DNA of 18,416 nt, taken from NCBI RefSeq assembly GCF_000611645.1, contig NW_014012691.1, positions 1 through 18,416 on the forward strand, written 5' to 3'. The translations under genes and the position numbers were made by a program. Shown here piece after piece: positions 1 to 9,073 of the stretch (its first letter is position 1; each line of letters starts with the position of its first letter). The notes under the pieces are model-generated. The model saw only the letters and a program-made list of their open reading frames with translations. It made no database searches and was not told the origin of the DNA. The DNA comes from Monoraphidium neglectum. Lineage: Eukaryota > Chlorophyta > Chlorophyceae > Sphaeropleales > Selenastraceae.

Positions 1-269
1 GAACGCACGTGTGGAACGGTGCCGAGGCGCGTTCAGGTGTGCGAGCGCGTGCGCAGGCATGCAAGGAAGTGGCGCGAGTGGGTGTGATGGTCGGGAGAGA
101 GATTTCCTCGATTTTAGAAACTCTGCGTGTGCCCCAATGCCCCCTTGCGCACATCGGCGCATTCGCCCTGCAGTCAGCATCGTGGCTGGATGGTATGGCC
201 CCCACGCCACAACACCACCCTTGTTTTACCTCCCCACCTCCCCACCCTTCCCCGCGCTCCCCCCAACAG
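1..269 (+). other. Intron (or intronic end) of the channel gene
   Basis: No convincing coding segment is visible here. The stretch ends in a pyrimidine-rich tract and the acceptor CCCCCAACAG immediately before the first recognisable channel exon at 270, so it is best read as the 3' part of an intron whose upstream exons lie outside the window. An open frame runs through it from position 9, but its translation is low-complexity and has no channel-like character. Confidence 0.55.
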
Positions 270-1171
270 GTCACGAGTGTGTTCTGCACCATCTACTACC
301 TGGCCTACATGGCCACCAGCGCCATCCTGCTGCTGAACCTGCTGATAGCCATGATCATACGCACCTACAACGCATCACAAAAACTGGCCGAGTCGCACTG
401 GCGGCGCCGCTGGGCATTGTGGGTGCCGCGCTGCGGGCCGTTGCTGCTGGGCGCTGCTTGGTCAGGGCCGTATGCAATGCTGCCGGCGCAGTCACACTCA
501 CACAAAAACACACACATGCACACGCGCGCACGCATGCGCACACACGCGCGTGCACACACACACGCGCACTCTCTCTCTCTCTCTCTCACTCACTCACACA
601 CAAACCAACCGTCAACCTCCCCAAAGGTATTGTGTCAAGGCCGAGCGCCGCATGCCCTCGAACTGGGTGCGGCGCCTCAGGCTGGGGCAGCCGGCCTGGG
701 ACCCGCTCCGTCGACGCCACCTGTACAGGTGGGCAGGAGTGAGGCGGGTGCTGGGCCCGCGTCAGTGCATGAGCATGCTGGACGTGCTTTCGCCTGCGCG
801 TTGGATTGAGCTGGATCAAGCACGCATGTTCATGTGTTGGAAACGATCTTGCGCCAGCCGTGTGCGCGCACGCTTGCGCCCTGCACTTGCGGCGAGGGTG
901 TGCAGTGCCAAAGGTGCGCACCCCAGCTACACCACCCGCCAGCGTCGTCCTCTCCCCAGCTTGCCATCGTTCTCTCAGGTCACCGCACCCCCCCCCCCCC
1001 CGCCCCCCCAGCCACATATTTGAGGAGGTGGATGACGACCGCAGCAGGAGGGAGGACAGGGGCGCCCTGGACAGCCAGATCAGGGCCGTCACTGAGCTGC
1101 TGGAGGGACTCAAGAGGCAGCGCGGGGCCGCGCCCTCCGGCGGGGCCGCTCTCCCTGCGGCGGGGTCCTAG
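270..1171 (+). CDS. TRP/polycystin-like cation channel, C-terminal exons (5' partial)
   Basis: This is the last part of a membrane cation channel. Three exons are seen: 270-418, 627-728 and 1012-1171. The split codons join cleanly: TT+G gives Leu at the first junction and AG+C gives Ser at the second. The first exon encodes a hydrophobic segment containing AILLLNLLIAMIIRTYN, which matches the S6 pore-lining helix and LLNLLIAM signature of TRP and polycystin channels. It is followed by a basic stretch (HWRRRWAL, then AERRMPSNW) at the place where TRP channels carry their conserved Trp-containing region. The third exon is charged: an acidic FEEVDDD patch, then a possible short coiled coil (SQIRAVTELLEGLKRQ), and it ends at TAG 1169-1171. 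Intron 1 is filled with CA/TC microsatellite and intron 2 ends in a poly-C tract. The voltage-sensor or ankyrin part, if any, is upstream of the window. A generic voltage-gated cation channel is the alternative. The family call is by motif only and the ion selectivity is unknown. Confidence 0.75.
488..608. repeat. CA/CG and TC microsatellite in channel intron
   Basis: The intron between the first two channel exons is mostly alternating purine-pyrimidine repeats: CA runs interrupted by CGCG and ATGC steps, followed by a TC tract and CTCA repeats. Open frames through it give Cys/Val/Arg or His/Thr repeats and are artefacts. Confidence 0.9.
988..1009. repeat. Poly-C tract at the 3' end of an intron
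   Basis: There is a run of 14 C, one G, then 7 C, followed directly by the AG acceptor at 1010-1011. It serves as the polypyrimidine tract of channel intron 2. Its length is likely to vary and to be prone to sequencing error. Confidence 0.85.
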
Positions 1172-1745
1172 GCCCGCCCTAGTCATGGCCGCGCCCGCCT
1201 GCTGTGTTGTTGTTTCGGCTCTTTATGGGACGACGGGTTGAATTGGTGACTGCACACACAAATATACGCCTTGTCCTTTGCAATCCATCTCCTTCACCCT
1301 TGCTGTTGCCACATTTGCTGGGCCAACGCGGGAGCGCGCAGCGCAGCCCGGCCCCGTCTCTTGCTCGGCCTCCGTCCCATGAGCAGGGCTGCAGGGTATC
1401 GTCGAGCTTGGTGCGGCAACACTTGGCTTGGTAGCGACGCCGTCGTTCGCGCATCGCCCTCAAAACCCTAACAGGCCGATGGACTCCGGCCGCCTTTGTC
1501 AGCTGTATCACAGCGACTTTCATCCTGCCCGGCATATTGCCACGCGCACTGCCCACTTGCTTCCCACGATGAAAGCAGACCAGCCCGCCACAAGGCGGGT
1601 ACAGTGTCCATCCACAACCCCGGCGCGCAGCAATCACTTGCCCAGTACCAACCGCGACGGCATTGTTACTCCAGCGTGCTGCCAACTGCTAGTGCGCGAG
1701 CGCGTGGTCCCTCACCCCAATGCACTGTAAATAATGTTTCAACAG
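1172..1745 (+). other. 3' untranslated region of the channel gene
   Basis: This stretch follows the channel stop codon and holds no supported coding region. It ends just past the TGTAA signal at 1726-1730. A 3' UTR of about 550 bases is ordinary for a green-algal gene. Confidence 0.55.
1726..1730 (+). terminator. TGTAA poly(A) signal of the channel gene
   Basis: TGTAA, in the context CACTGTAAATAATG, is the usual chlorophyte polyadenylation signal. It is the first TGTAA found on the + strand after the channel stop codon. Confidence 0.6.
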
Positions 1746-1794
1746 CTGCTGCTGGGCCGCATCCACCCATCAGAAGCAGTGTGTGTGTGTGGCA

Positions 1795-1799
1795 TTACA
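1795..1799 (-). terminator. TGTAA poly(A) signal of the convergent membrane-protein gene
   Basis: TTACA on the + strand reads TGTAA on the - strand. It is the first such signal I find downstream of the stop codon at 2747-2749, which gives a 3' UTR of roughly 950 bases. It lies about 65 bases from the signal of the opposing gene, so the two transcripts would end without overlapping much. Confidence 0.5.
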
Positions 1800-2666
1800 A
1801 ATGTCAAGACGCGGCGTGCACTGCGCCGCCAGGGGGATCGACTAGGCACTTCGTGGGGGCTGCGCGCCATCCTGATGGAGGGGCGACCCCGGCAGCTGCA
1901 GGGTCGAATGAGACAGCTGAGGGGCAATCGCCAGGGCAGACTCCAGGCCGTACGCACAGCCGCGGCCGGGCTGCCTTTGACCAAGAGGCAGCGGCAGGGC
2001 GCCTGGCCCCAGCAGAGCCCGCGGGGGGCTGTGGGGAGGCGTTGCCAGGCGCGGGCATCCAGGAACAGGGCCGACCTCCCGAGCGCGCCCCGCCCCTCCC
2101 TTGCCCGTGCCGTGTCCCACAGTCCTTCCTCTGCCAGGTGCTCTTGTCCCTGCCTGCCACAAAGACCCGTCATCATGTACACACGCAAAGCCAAAAAGAG
2201 ACATGTGCGCGTTTGCAGGTGCGCTGGACCTGTCCTGTCTAATAGTGGTGGCCGAGTGAGATGCCAAACCGCAGCGCCGCGCCCCTGCATCAGGGCGCGC
2301 CGCTGGCCGTGTGCGCGCCTTTCAGTGGCCCCGCGCCCAGTGAGGCGCGCCAGCTGGCATCCAACGGGTGCGGGTGTGACGTGTGGTCGGCCGCGTGCGG
2401 GCGCGGCAGCGCTGTGCCGCGCCCGTGCGCCAAGGGTTGCGTTTTTAAAGCCTGGCGCCGCCTTGAGTGGGGCGTGCGGCTCCTGGGGAGGGGACCGCCA
2501 GGCGCGCACCCGCCCCTGCCTTGAGCACAGGCGCTGCGGCCACTCCCAGGCACGTGTGTCCGCCATGATGTCCCCTCAGTCCCCCTTGAGCCGGCTGGCG
2601 CCGGAGGTGTGCCCCAGCACAGACAGCTCCAGGCGGCTCCACCCGCCGCGAGACGACACACCCGCG

Positions 2667-2722
2667 CCACCGCCGCTGCCGCCGAAATCGCCGCCGCCGA
2701 AGCCGCCGCCGCCGAAGCCGCC
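2667..2722. repeat. GCC-rich tandem repeat
   Basis: Imperfect tandem copies of a 15-base unit (CCGCCGCCGAAGCCG) lie just beyond the stop codon of the - strand gene, inside its 3' UTR. Frames through it would give Ala, Pro or Gly-rich peptides, but none belongs to a supported gene. Confidence 0.75.
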
Positions 2723-2746
2723 ATGCATCTCACCGGCCGCAACGAG

Positions 2747-5032
2747 TCATTCAGCTTTGGGGCGCCCGTACAGAAGCGTGTCCTGCGCAGGCCGTGGCGC
2801 AGCGTGGTGCAACGCAGCAGCCCTCAATGGCTTGGCCCGGGGCGCCCCCTAAAAGCAACGCAATGCGGGGCTGGTGGCCCGACGCGTGGTGCATCACGAC
2901 GACTCACGCCGCACCATGCCCAAAGTCACACACCAGGAGCTGCGCACACTCCAGCCCTCCACTCCTCACCCCCCAGAAAATCACCCCCAGCCCGCGCATA
3001 GAACCACGCACGCTCACATTCAGGCGCATTCACACACCTTGCCTCCACGCACAACGCCCCCCTCCCACCCCACCCCCCCACACACACACACACACGCACA
3101 CACGCATGCTCGTGCGGCGCCGTCCCACCTGCTTGAAGGGCATGTTGACCATGGCGTACAGGATGGCCCCCGTGGCGTAGATCAGCAGCAGGGTGATGCC
3201 GTAGCTGGTGGCTTTGGACGCAAACGCCTTGGCGTCAGCCGCGGTGCCGTTCTGAGCCAGAGACTCCCCCATGCTGCGCCACGCCACGCGGGGGGCTGCA
3301 CGAGGGGGGGGGGGGACGTGGAGAGGGTTGTTTAGAGTCGCGGTCAGGGGAGCAACCACAGGAGCAAGGGACGTGATCTTTCTGTACCCTCGGTCATCAG
3401 CACGACGCAGCATGGCAGGGTGGGTTTGCTGTGTGCAAACCCACGCAGCACGTGCGCCCCATCTGCCATTCACAAGAAGCAGCCCACCACAACCCTCACC
3501 AGCAAGGAGAGAGCGCCGCGCCGCGCGCTTCCAGGCCGCGAGCGACTCGTTGGCGCCGTCGGGCCCCTCAGCGGACCCCTCGCCGTCAGTGGGCCCCGGG
3601 CCGCTGCCGGGCGCGTCCCCCAGCAGAGTGATCTGGTACACCACGTCATCGCCGTAGGCCTCGGCCACGCTGCCCGCCAGCCGCCCCAGCGCGCCCGCCA
3701 GCACGCGCGCCGCCGCGTCCAGCGCGCCCGCGCCGGCCGCGGCCGCGTCGCCGCGCAGCGCCTGCAGGCCGACCAGGGTGGCGTGGTGGACCGCCACGTC
3801 ACCGCCGCGCCGCGCCGCCAGCCTGGCGCCGTGCAGCGCCGCCAGCTCGGAGCCAAACAGGCGGCCGGCGCCGCGGTCCAGCGGCAGCTCCCCGCCGCCC
3901 GGCAGGCGCAGCGAGGCGGCCGCCGCGCCGCCGGGCCCCGCCACCAGGTCCCCGCCCAGCCGCTGCGCCGCGTCGCGCAGGCTGGCCGCCAGGCACGCCG
4001 CGCCGCAGTTCTGGGAGGTGGGGGGGTCCAGGAGGCGAGGGGGCGGCACAGTCGACTGGATGGCGGCTGAAGTCCGGCAGCGAGCCCTGGCCCGCCAGGA
4101 GGCAGCGGCGCTACACACGGCAGCGTCGCTGCTAGGCAGCCACTGCCTAGGCGAGCAGCACGCTGGGGAAACCAAAATTGGGGAAACCCGTCCTCACGCG
4201 CCGGCCACCCTGTGCCCCACCTCTGCCTCGATGTCGTCGAGGGCGTCGAAGATGACGTCAGGGTTGGACGCCGCCATCTCGCCCTGCCACCTCAGCAGCT
4301 CGTCAGCGCCCGCGGGCGCCCCTGCCCCGCCGGCCACCCGGGCACGCAGGGATGTGCCGCCGGGGAGGGCGGACGCGAGCGCGTCGAGCGTGCCGTCCTC
4401 TGGCGGTGGGGAGGGGCGTCGTGACAGCACGTGCTGGGTGCAAGCGCTTGGGATGCGTGACATATCGGGGACGGCAGACACATTCCTGCCCGCCTGCTAT
4501 AGCACAGGGGCATCCTGGACACTCGCACATGTGCCAACAAGACTCAATAAGTACGATGCCACCGCAGGCCCATGACATCGACGCAGGTTGCCTCTACAAG
4601 GCCCACCCCTCACCAGGGGATACACCGGCCAGGTTGAGCAGCACCATGGCCTTGGGGCGATCAAATACGCTCGACTTGACGAGGGATCCCACCTGTATGA
4701 CGGGCGAAAACCGTCACCGGTCTCATACTGTGCTGTTTGGGGGCGCACAAGAGGCCAAGCGTCAAGCAGCGTCGCGACAACCCCGCTCGGCGCCGTGGTG
4801 CCATCGCAGCCCTCACCTGCTTTGCGGCATCCCGATCCAGCGACTGAGGTGGTAGGAGTCCTGCTAGGCTAGCTGTGAGGCCGGCCGCGGAGGCAGGGCC
4901 GAGCAAGACCGCGTCCTCTCCCCCGGCCTTGAGGTGCCGGCCAGAGCAGTCCATCATCATGATGTGAGAAGCGCTTGCCATACCTGCACCTATACACAGC
5001 ACCAAGACAGCGACGGCTATCAATCGCCCCAT
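2747..5032 (-). CDS. Signal-peptide, single-pass type I membrane protein (plant DUF7794-like)
   Basis: Six exons on the - strand give a 395-aa protein: 5032-4817, 4692-4614, 4399-4221, 4010-3500, 3295-3129 and 2782-2747. All junctions keep phase (0,1,0,1,0). Residues 1-22 form a signal peptide (MGRLIAVAVLVLCIGAGM). The second exon carries KSSVFDRPKAMVLLNLAGV. The large fourth exon is an Ala/Gly-rich lumenal domain with LPLDRGAGRLFGSELAAL and VVYQITLLGDAPG. Near the C-terminus is one membrane helix (YGITLLLIYATGAILYAMV), then a short tail NMPFKQDTLLYGRPKAE ending at TGA 2749-2747. From memory, this layout and tail match an uncharacterised land-plant family of secretory-pathway membrane proteins. 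The biochemical function is unknown. The start was chosen because the signal peptide begins there; the open frame continues upstream to 5263 but adds nothing protein-like. The gene converges with the channel gene. Confidence 0.82.
3079..3106. repeat. CA/GT microsatellite in the last intron of the membrane-protein gene
   Basis: A run of CA dinucleotides (GT on the transcribed strand) starts about 22 bases after the donor of the last intron. Confidence 0.85.
3304..3315. repeat. Poly-G/poly-C tract next to a splice acceptor
   Basis: Twelve G on the + strand form a C tract on the - strand, just upstream of the acceptor GTGCAG of exon 5 of the membrane-protein gene (exon starts at 3295). It acts as that intron's polypyrimidine tract. 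Confidence 0.85.
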
Positions 5033-5592
5033 GATCAGATCACTGCTCGCTTTCCACGACAAGGTGCAGGCTTGACTTTGTAGGATCACAGCGTGTAAAC
5101 CTACAAGACTTTTGACATGATAGAACAGCAGGCAGGAACATGCGAGGGTGCAAAGCAAGTCAGCTAGGTCTACAGTCATACTGTACAATGGTGCGAGCGC
5201 ACCAGGCACGATACGGAGGTGGCCCACATCATAGTGGTTAGCTGGAGACAGCATGAAGTGCACTGGGGAGACCGGGGTTATGCTGTACCAACCACCATTT
5301 ATACATGCGTTTGTTATATGTCACGCCTGGGTCACCATGTTGTCCCTGAAAAACTTCCCCGCTGGCTGTCAACCCGCCGCACGGTCACAGCACCGCGCTT
5401 CTTGCCTCAGTCTAAATGAGACAGCAGCAATTCTAGTGCTGGCATTGCTGGCCAATGACCTGAGTGCTGCCTGGTCGCAAATGCTGCGCCTTGCACTGAC
5501 CTTTGCTCGCCGTGCACTGAACGCCTCATCGGGGCCTGACAGCCCTCCCCTGACACTAGACAGATCTACATCACAGCAAGTTGGGGCATTAG
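5033..5592. other. Presumed promoter side of the membrane-protein gene; no gene seen
   Basis: This stretch lies upstream of the signal-peptide start codon and has lower GC than the coding parts. It should hold the promoter and 5' UTR of the - strand gene, but I see no TATA box or known element that I can support. The open frames 5263-5033 (-) and 5253-5687 (+) have no recognisable features. Confidence 0.4.
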
Positions 5593-5920
5593 AGTTACAA
5601 ACACGACTCCAGCCTGGCGTACATGTGCGCTGCGCTGCATTGCAACCTGGCCGGGATGTGCGTCGAGGAAGACGTAAGGAAAAGTAATATGGCGAAGGTG
5701 CACAGGTTGCTGGCTCAGGGGCAGATGCGAGCAAAAACACAACAGATTGCGCAGTCAAACAAGGCTAAAAGCAGGGTTGCCTCAGTCCCTTAGATGTATG
5801 GCTCCATGGATGAGGCGTCAGCTCTTTGGGTCTGTGTTTGTTTCATCATCATCGGCAACCTGCTGCTGGTTGGGAACGCGCTCACCCTCAACGGCATGCA
5901 CACCGTCACGCACACGCAAG
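5593..5920 (+). other. Exon-like pair encoding a membrane-helix peptide (unassigned, possibly a gene relic)
   Basis: Two segments could be exons: 5593-5673 and 5794-5920. The first follows GCATTAG and ends at GAC before a good donor (GTAAGG). The second follows CAGTCCCTTAG and ends at CAAG before GTACAC. The 120-base intron between them is in phase 0. The joined peptide of about 69 residues contains AYMCAALHCNLAGMCVEED and MYGSMDEASALWV followed by CFIIIGNLLLVGNALTL, a clear hydrophobic helix. The helix resembles the S6 region of voltage-gated cation channels (FIIIGNLLL), but the expected continuation is absent. I could not find convincing upstream or downstream exons. It may be part of an unrecognised gene, a decayed copy of a channel exon, or chance. 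Confidence 0.3.
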
Positions 5921-6109
5921 GTACACACTCACCAGGAGACCTGCTGGAGCGGCAGCCAGCAACTTGGTCGACATCTCCAGCGTGATGCAGCCTGGATGAA
6001 TCAGAACGGGGCGTGCTGTAAGAACAGGCGACATACGCACAGGCGCAGGCAAGCTGACCGCGTGACAGTTGTGGAGTGTTGACAATTGCGGAGTGTTGCC
6101 AGCCGTAAT

Positions 6110-6146
6110 TCGTCCGCGCTCAAGGCGCTAGCGCTAGCGCGGACGA
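6110..6146. repeat. 11-bp perfect inverted repeat around a nested palindrome
   Basis: The arms TCGTCCGCGCT (6110-6120) and AGCGCGGACGA (6136-6146) are perfect reverse complements separated by 15 bases. The loop side itself contains the palindrome GCGCTAGCGC. Just before it, 6067-6099 holds a near-perfect direct repeat of a sequence with the core GGAGTGTTG. Confidence 0.7.
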
Positions 6147-7915
6147 CTCAACAGCGGCGGTTGCTTTGCGCCCGTTGGGGACCTGTACCACCACAGCGCG
6201 GCCCGCGATGCCGTGCTTGCACGCGCAGGTGATTCAGGGAAGTTGGGGCAGATCCTTGCGACCACACGCAGCAAACCAATCAAATCGCGAACACACAATG
6301 CGCAGGACACGATTGCCAGTGAAAGCAGCCACCTCAAAATGCCACACGCTGTGCGAGGCCTCAGGATAAGCGAGTTGTCTATCAGCGGATGATCAGTCGG
6401 TAATTCCATTTGTTGTTGTTGTGAAATCATCGGCGCTCGCGCCATGCAACAAGCAAAGCGGCACGGCAAACCGTGCACGCGCTTTTGCAGGGGTTTATGG
6501 CTCAGGACTTCTTAGAGGGTTATTGTTTTGTCACATCAGGTGTCAGTGGATTGACAGACAACTTGTTCATCTTTGCCGCCCCTTGCAAAGACGCGGCACG
6601 GAAGCGCACATGCCAGATGGACACGTGCCCATCTGTACAAACACACACCCACAAAAACACAAACAAGTGAAGCGCACACGTGTTTCATGCAACTCAGAAG
6701 CGAAGCACATGTACGACTGGCACACCAGGCGAGGGCAGCTCTCAGGAACCCATGGATGCATCACTCGGATCAGCCGGCACTTCCTAACATGGGATGTATC
6801 GTCACAGAGCGCCCGTAGCCCACACCAGCAAACACAAGCAGTCAGCTGGGAAAACCTGGGGCAATGGGAGCGTTGCTGCGCTGCCAAACGGACCGCTCAC
6901 CCAGACGGATGGCTTGTAGTGGCCGAAAAGTCAAGGGGCCTCGTGTATTGCTCAGGCAGGCCCTGATGATGCGTGGTGGCATACGAAGGGCAGGGTCGTC
7001 AAAGTGATTTGGCAGACAAGAGGGTGGGGCTCACACGCACAACATGGGCAGCCTGGAGTTGATTATGACAATGTTGAGGTGTGGCCCTCGCGTGGCACCG
7101 ACTGCACCACTGGAGGGATGTGTCAGTTTCCTATATTGAGGGCGCTGTTCTTTCCGCCAACCTTGGACAGCCGAGGTCAATGCGCACGAGGCACTACCAC
7201 GGCCGTGGCAGGAAGGCGGTTGTGGGCCCTGGGCGGGGAACCCTACACAGCAGGCAGGCTCGATTGCGCGCGCGCGCGAGTGGTGTGGGAGGCGGGCCAG
7301 CGGCGCGATGCGACTGGTGGTAACACCCACATTGCTGGTGGTCATGACGCCGGCATCGTGGGCTCAGTTGAACCTGTTGAATGCAAGGCGTGCCAAGGCA
7401 GACCCGGTGCAGGGGGTGGGGGGTGGGAGGGGGGATTGGTGGGTGCAGGAGATGCAGGAGCTGCCGCAGTGAAGGAGTAGCTTGCCGTAAAGCGGGCGTA
7501 TTTGAGCATAAATTGACACAGCAACGGCACTGGCGCGGCCGAGACTGCAACACGAGCTCGAGTTGCTCTGGCACACTAGTTTGGGACGTCAGAGGCACTG
7601 ACGCAGCCAGGAACGCCCGGAATGGGAGAAGTGTGCGAGGCGCGCCCGGGCCGGGCGCACAGGGGCAATGCGCAAGTGCTTAAAACCCGCGCATAGCGGA
7701 TGAAGGGAGGACTGCAAGAGGCAGTCCCCCAGCAATGCGGTAGCTGAAAATGCAGGTGTGCCATTTAGCGGCAGGAAATATGCCAGCGAGACAGGTCAGC
7801 GCAGGCCCATGGAAGGGCGAAGCACTGGTTTTTGGTCTGGCTTTGGTCGTTCTACGCTCCCCATGACACCTGCTGTTCACACAAGTCACAGCAGGCAACG
7901 CCTCTCGTGAAGAGC

Positions 7916-7940
7916 GCATAGTGCATAGTGCATAGTGCAT
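7916..7940. repeat. Short tandem repeat, unit GTGCATA
   Basis: There are three to four consecutive copies of a 7-base unit (GCATAGTGCATAGTGCATAG and onward). No gene is associated with it. Confidence 0.85.
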
Positions 7941-8961
7941 GTGGTCAGGCCAGGAAGCCAGCTGTGCCAAGACCACCACAGCGGCTCACCAGGCGAGGAG
8001 GGAGGGTCCAGTCGTCAAGTGAGCAGTCGCAGGCGAATGCGACGAGGCGGTGTCTTGGTGCAAGGTGACTTGAAGCCGCAAACTCTCAAAGCAGGTGCAT
8101 CATTGCCTGCCATAGAGGTTTGAACAGGGGGAGAGCAAGAGCCGGCCGCGTGGGGAGGTTAGCACTGCATGAGAAGGACCCGGATGCGCAGCGGTATCAA
8201 GCCGTGAGAGGCTCAGTGGTGGCGATTAAGTGTTCGATTCCATGCCGGCTGTTTTCCTCAAGGTATTCAGTAGAGGGAACCTAGGTATCCTCATCGCCTC
8301 TCAGGAGCGTGGGGGCGCCCCGACAGCCCGTCGACATGCCTGCGCATGCCGCAAACAGCAGCCGCCGCCGCGGCCGGCCGTGCACGAGGGCAGGCGGAAC
8401 GCACAGAGACCCGAGTGCTCACATGTTGCAGCTGTGTTGTGCAAGGTGATACATGATATGATGATGGGCAACAGCCCGCAGCTAGGAGGAGTTGATGGAG
8501 CAGCAGCGTGAGCCGCCGCCCTGCTGGAGCCGTCATGGTGCGGCCACCAGGCATCATCAGGGCAGGGCGGGGGCTCACGCCCTCGCTGTCTTGAACGTAT
8601 TCAGGCCATAGGCACGAGCAGCGGGCCAGCGGCGTGCGGAGTGTGCCGGGAGGCCAAGATCATGTATGTATGGCGGCTTACGCCGTGCGGGGACGCCATT
8701 CAAGCCATAATAACTGATCGTGATACCGAGCGTATGCATGTTGGTGTTCTGCGCAGACTTCTTATGCTCCCTGCGTGTCGATTTAGGCTTCAGATCTGGC
8801 AGCTTCACACAGCGGGTGCTGCGGTTCAGCACCAAACTTACCGTACAAGGCATGACACGGATCTTATTTCCTTGGAACTGTGCGCGCGCTCGTCTCAAGC
8901 CTGCCCCGGTGGCAACCGCACGGCGACGCACGCTGCACCCGGTCCGTCCACCAGAGCACAC

Positions 8962-9073
8962 AAGCCAACACCAGCTGCTGAACTCGCTTCGCCTGCAGGA
9001 CAGTGCGAACCTGTGGTGCCTGGCATATAGATTTCACTCGAAAAGCGCCTAGGTAACCATCCCTATTTGCCAG
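8962..9073 (+). promoter_or_regulatory. Presumed promoter and 5' UTR of the COX16-like gene
   Basis: These are the bases immediately before the COX16-like start codon. No TATA box or specific motif can be pointed to; the assignment rests on position only. Confidence 0.3.

Larger units (their letters stand above)
1780..2746 (-). other. Probable long 3' untranslated region of the membrane-protein gene
   Basis: No supported gene lies here on either strand. Long open frames run through it (for example 1734-2852 on + and 2566-1739 on -), but they come from the very high GC content. Their translations are Pro/Ala/Arg-rich with no domain or splice structure. It is read as 3' UTR of the - strand gene. 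Confidence 0.45.
5921..8961. other. Intergenic region without supported genes
   Basis: About 3 kb of mixed composition has visibly lower GC than the flanking genes and only short open frames on both strands. The longest is 6421-6966 (+), with no domain, no coherent splice partner and many unrelated low-complexity stretches. I looked for kinase, reverse transcriptase, F-box, channel and tRNA-like patterns and found none that hold. It contains the inverted repeat at 6110-6146 and the short tandem repeat at 7916-7940. Confidence 0.5.

Noticed and set aside
1734..2852. Long open frame of 372 codons on + (and a 275-codon frame on -, 2566-1739)
   Set aside because: It is Pro/Ala/Arg-rich with no domain or exon structure and overlaps the 3' end of the well-supported - strand gene. 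Stop-poor frames are expected at this GC content.
5033..5263. In-frame upstream extension of the membrane-protein ORF
   Set aside because: It would bury the signal peptide behind 77 residues with no conserved character. The ATG at 5032 directly precedes a typical signal peptide.
6421..6966. 181-codon open frame on +, preceded by an acceptor-like TTTTGCAG at 6492
   Set aside because: The composition is unlike protein, no domain is seen, and there is no convincing junction to the exon-like segments at 5593-5920.
7004..7598. Overlapping open frames on both strands, 158 codons (+) and 134 codons (-)
   Set aside because: They are Gly/Arg- or Pro/His-rich, with no motifs and no splice partners.
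8155..8246. Possible tRNA: TGTTCGATTCC looks like a B box with a TTAGC-type A box upstream
   Set aside because: The bases on either side of the TTCGATT loop do not form a T stem, no acceptor stem is found, and the A-B spacing is poor.
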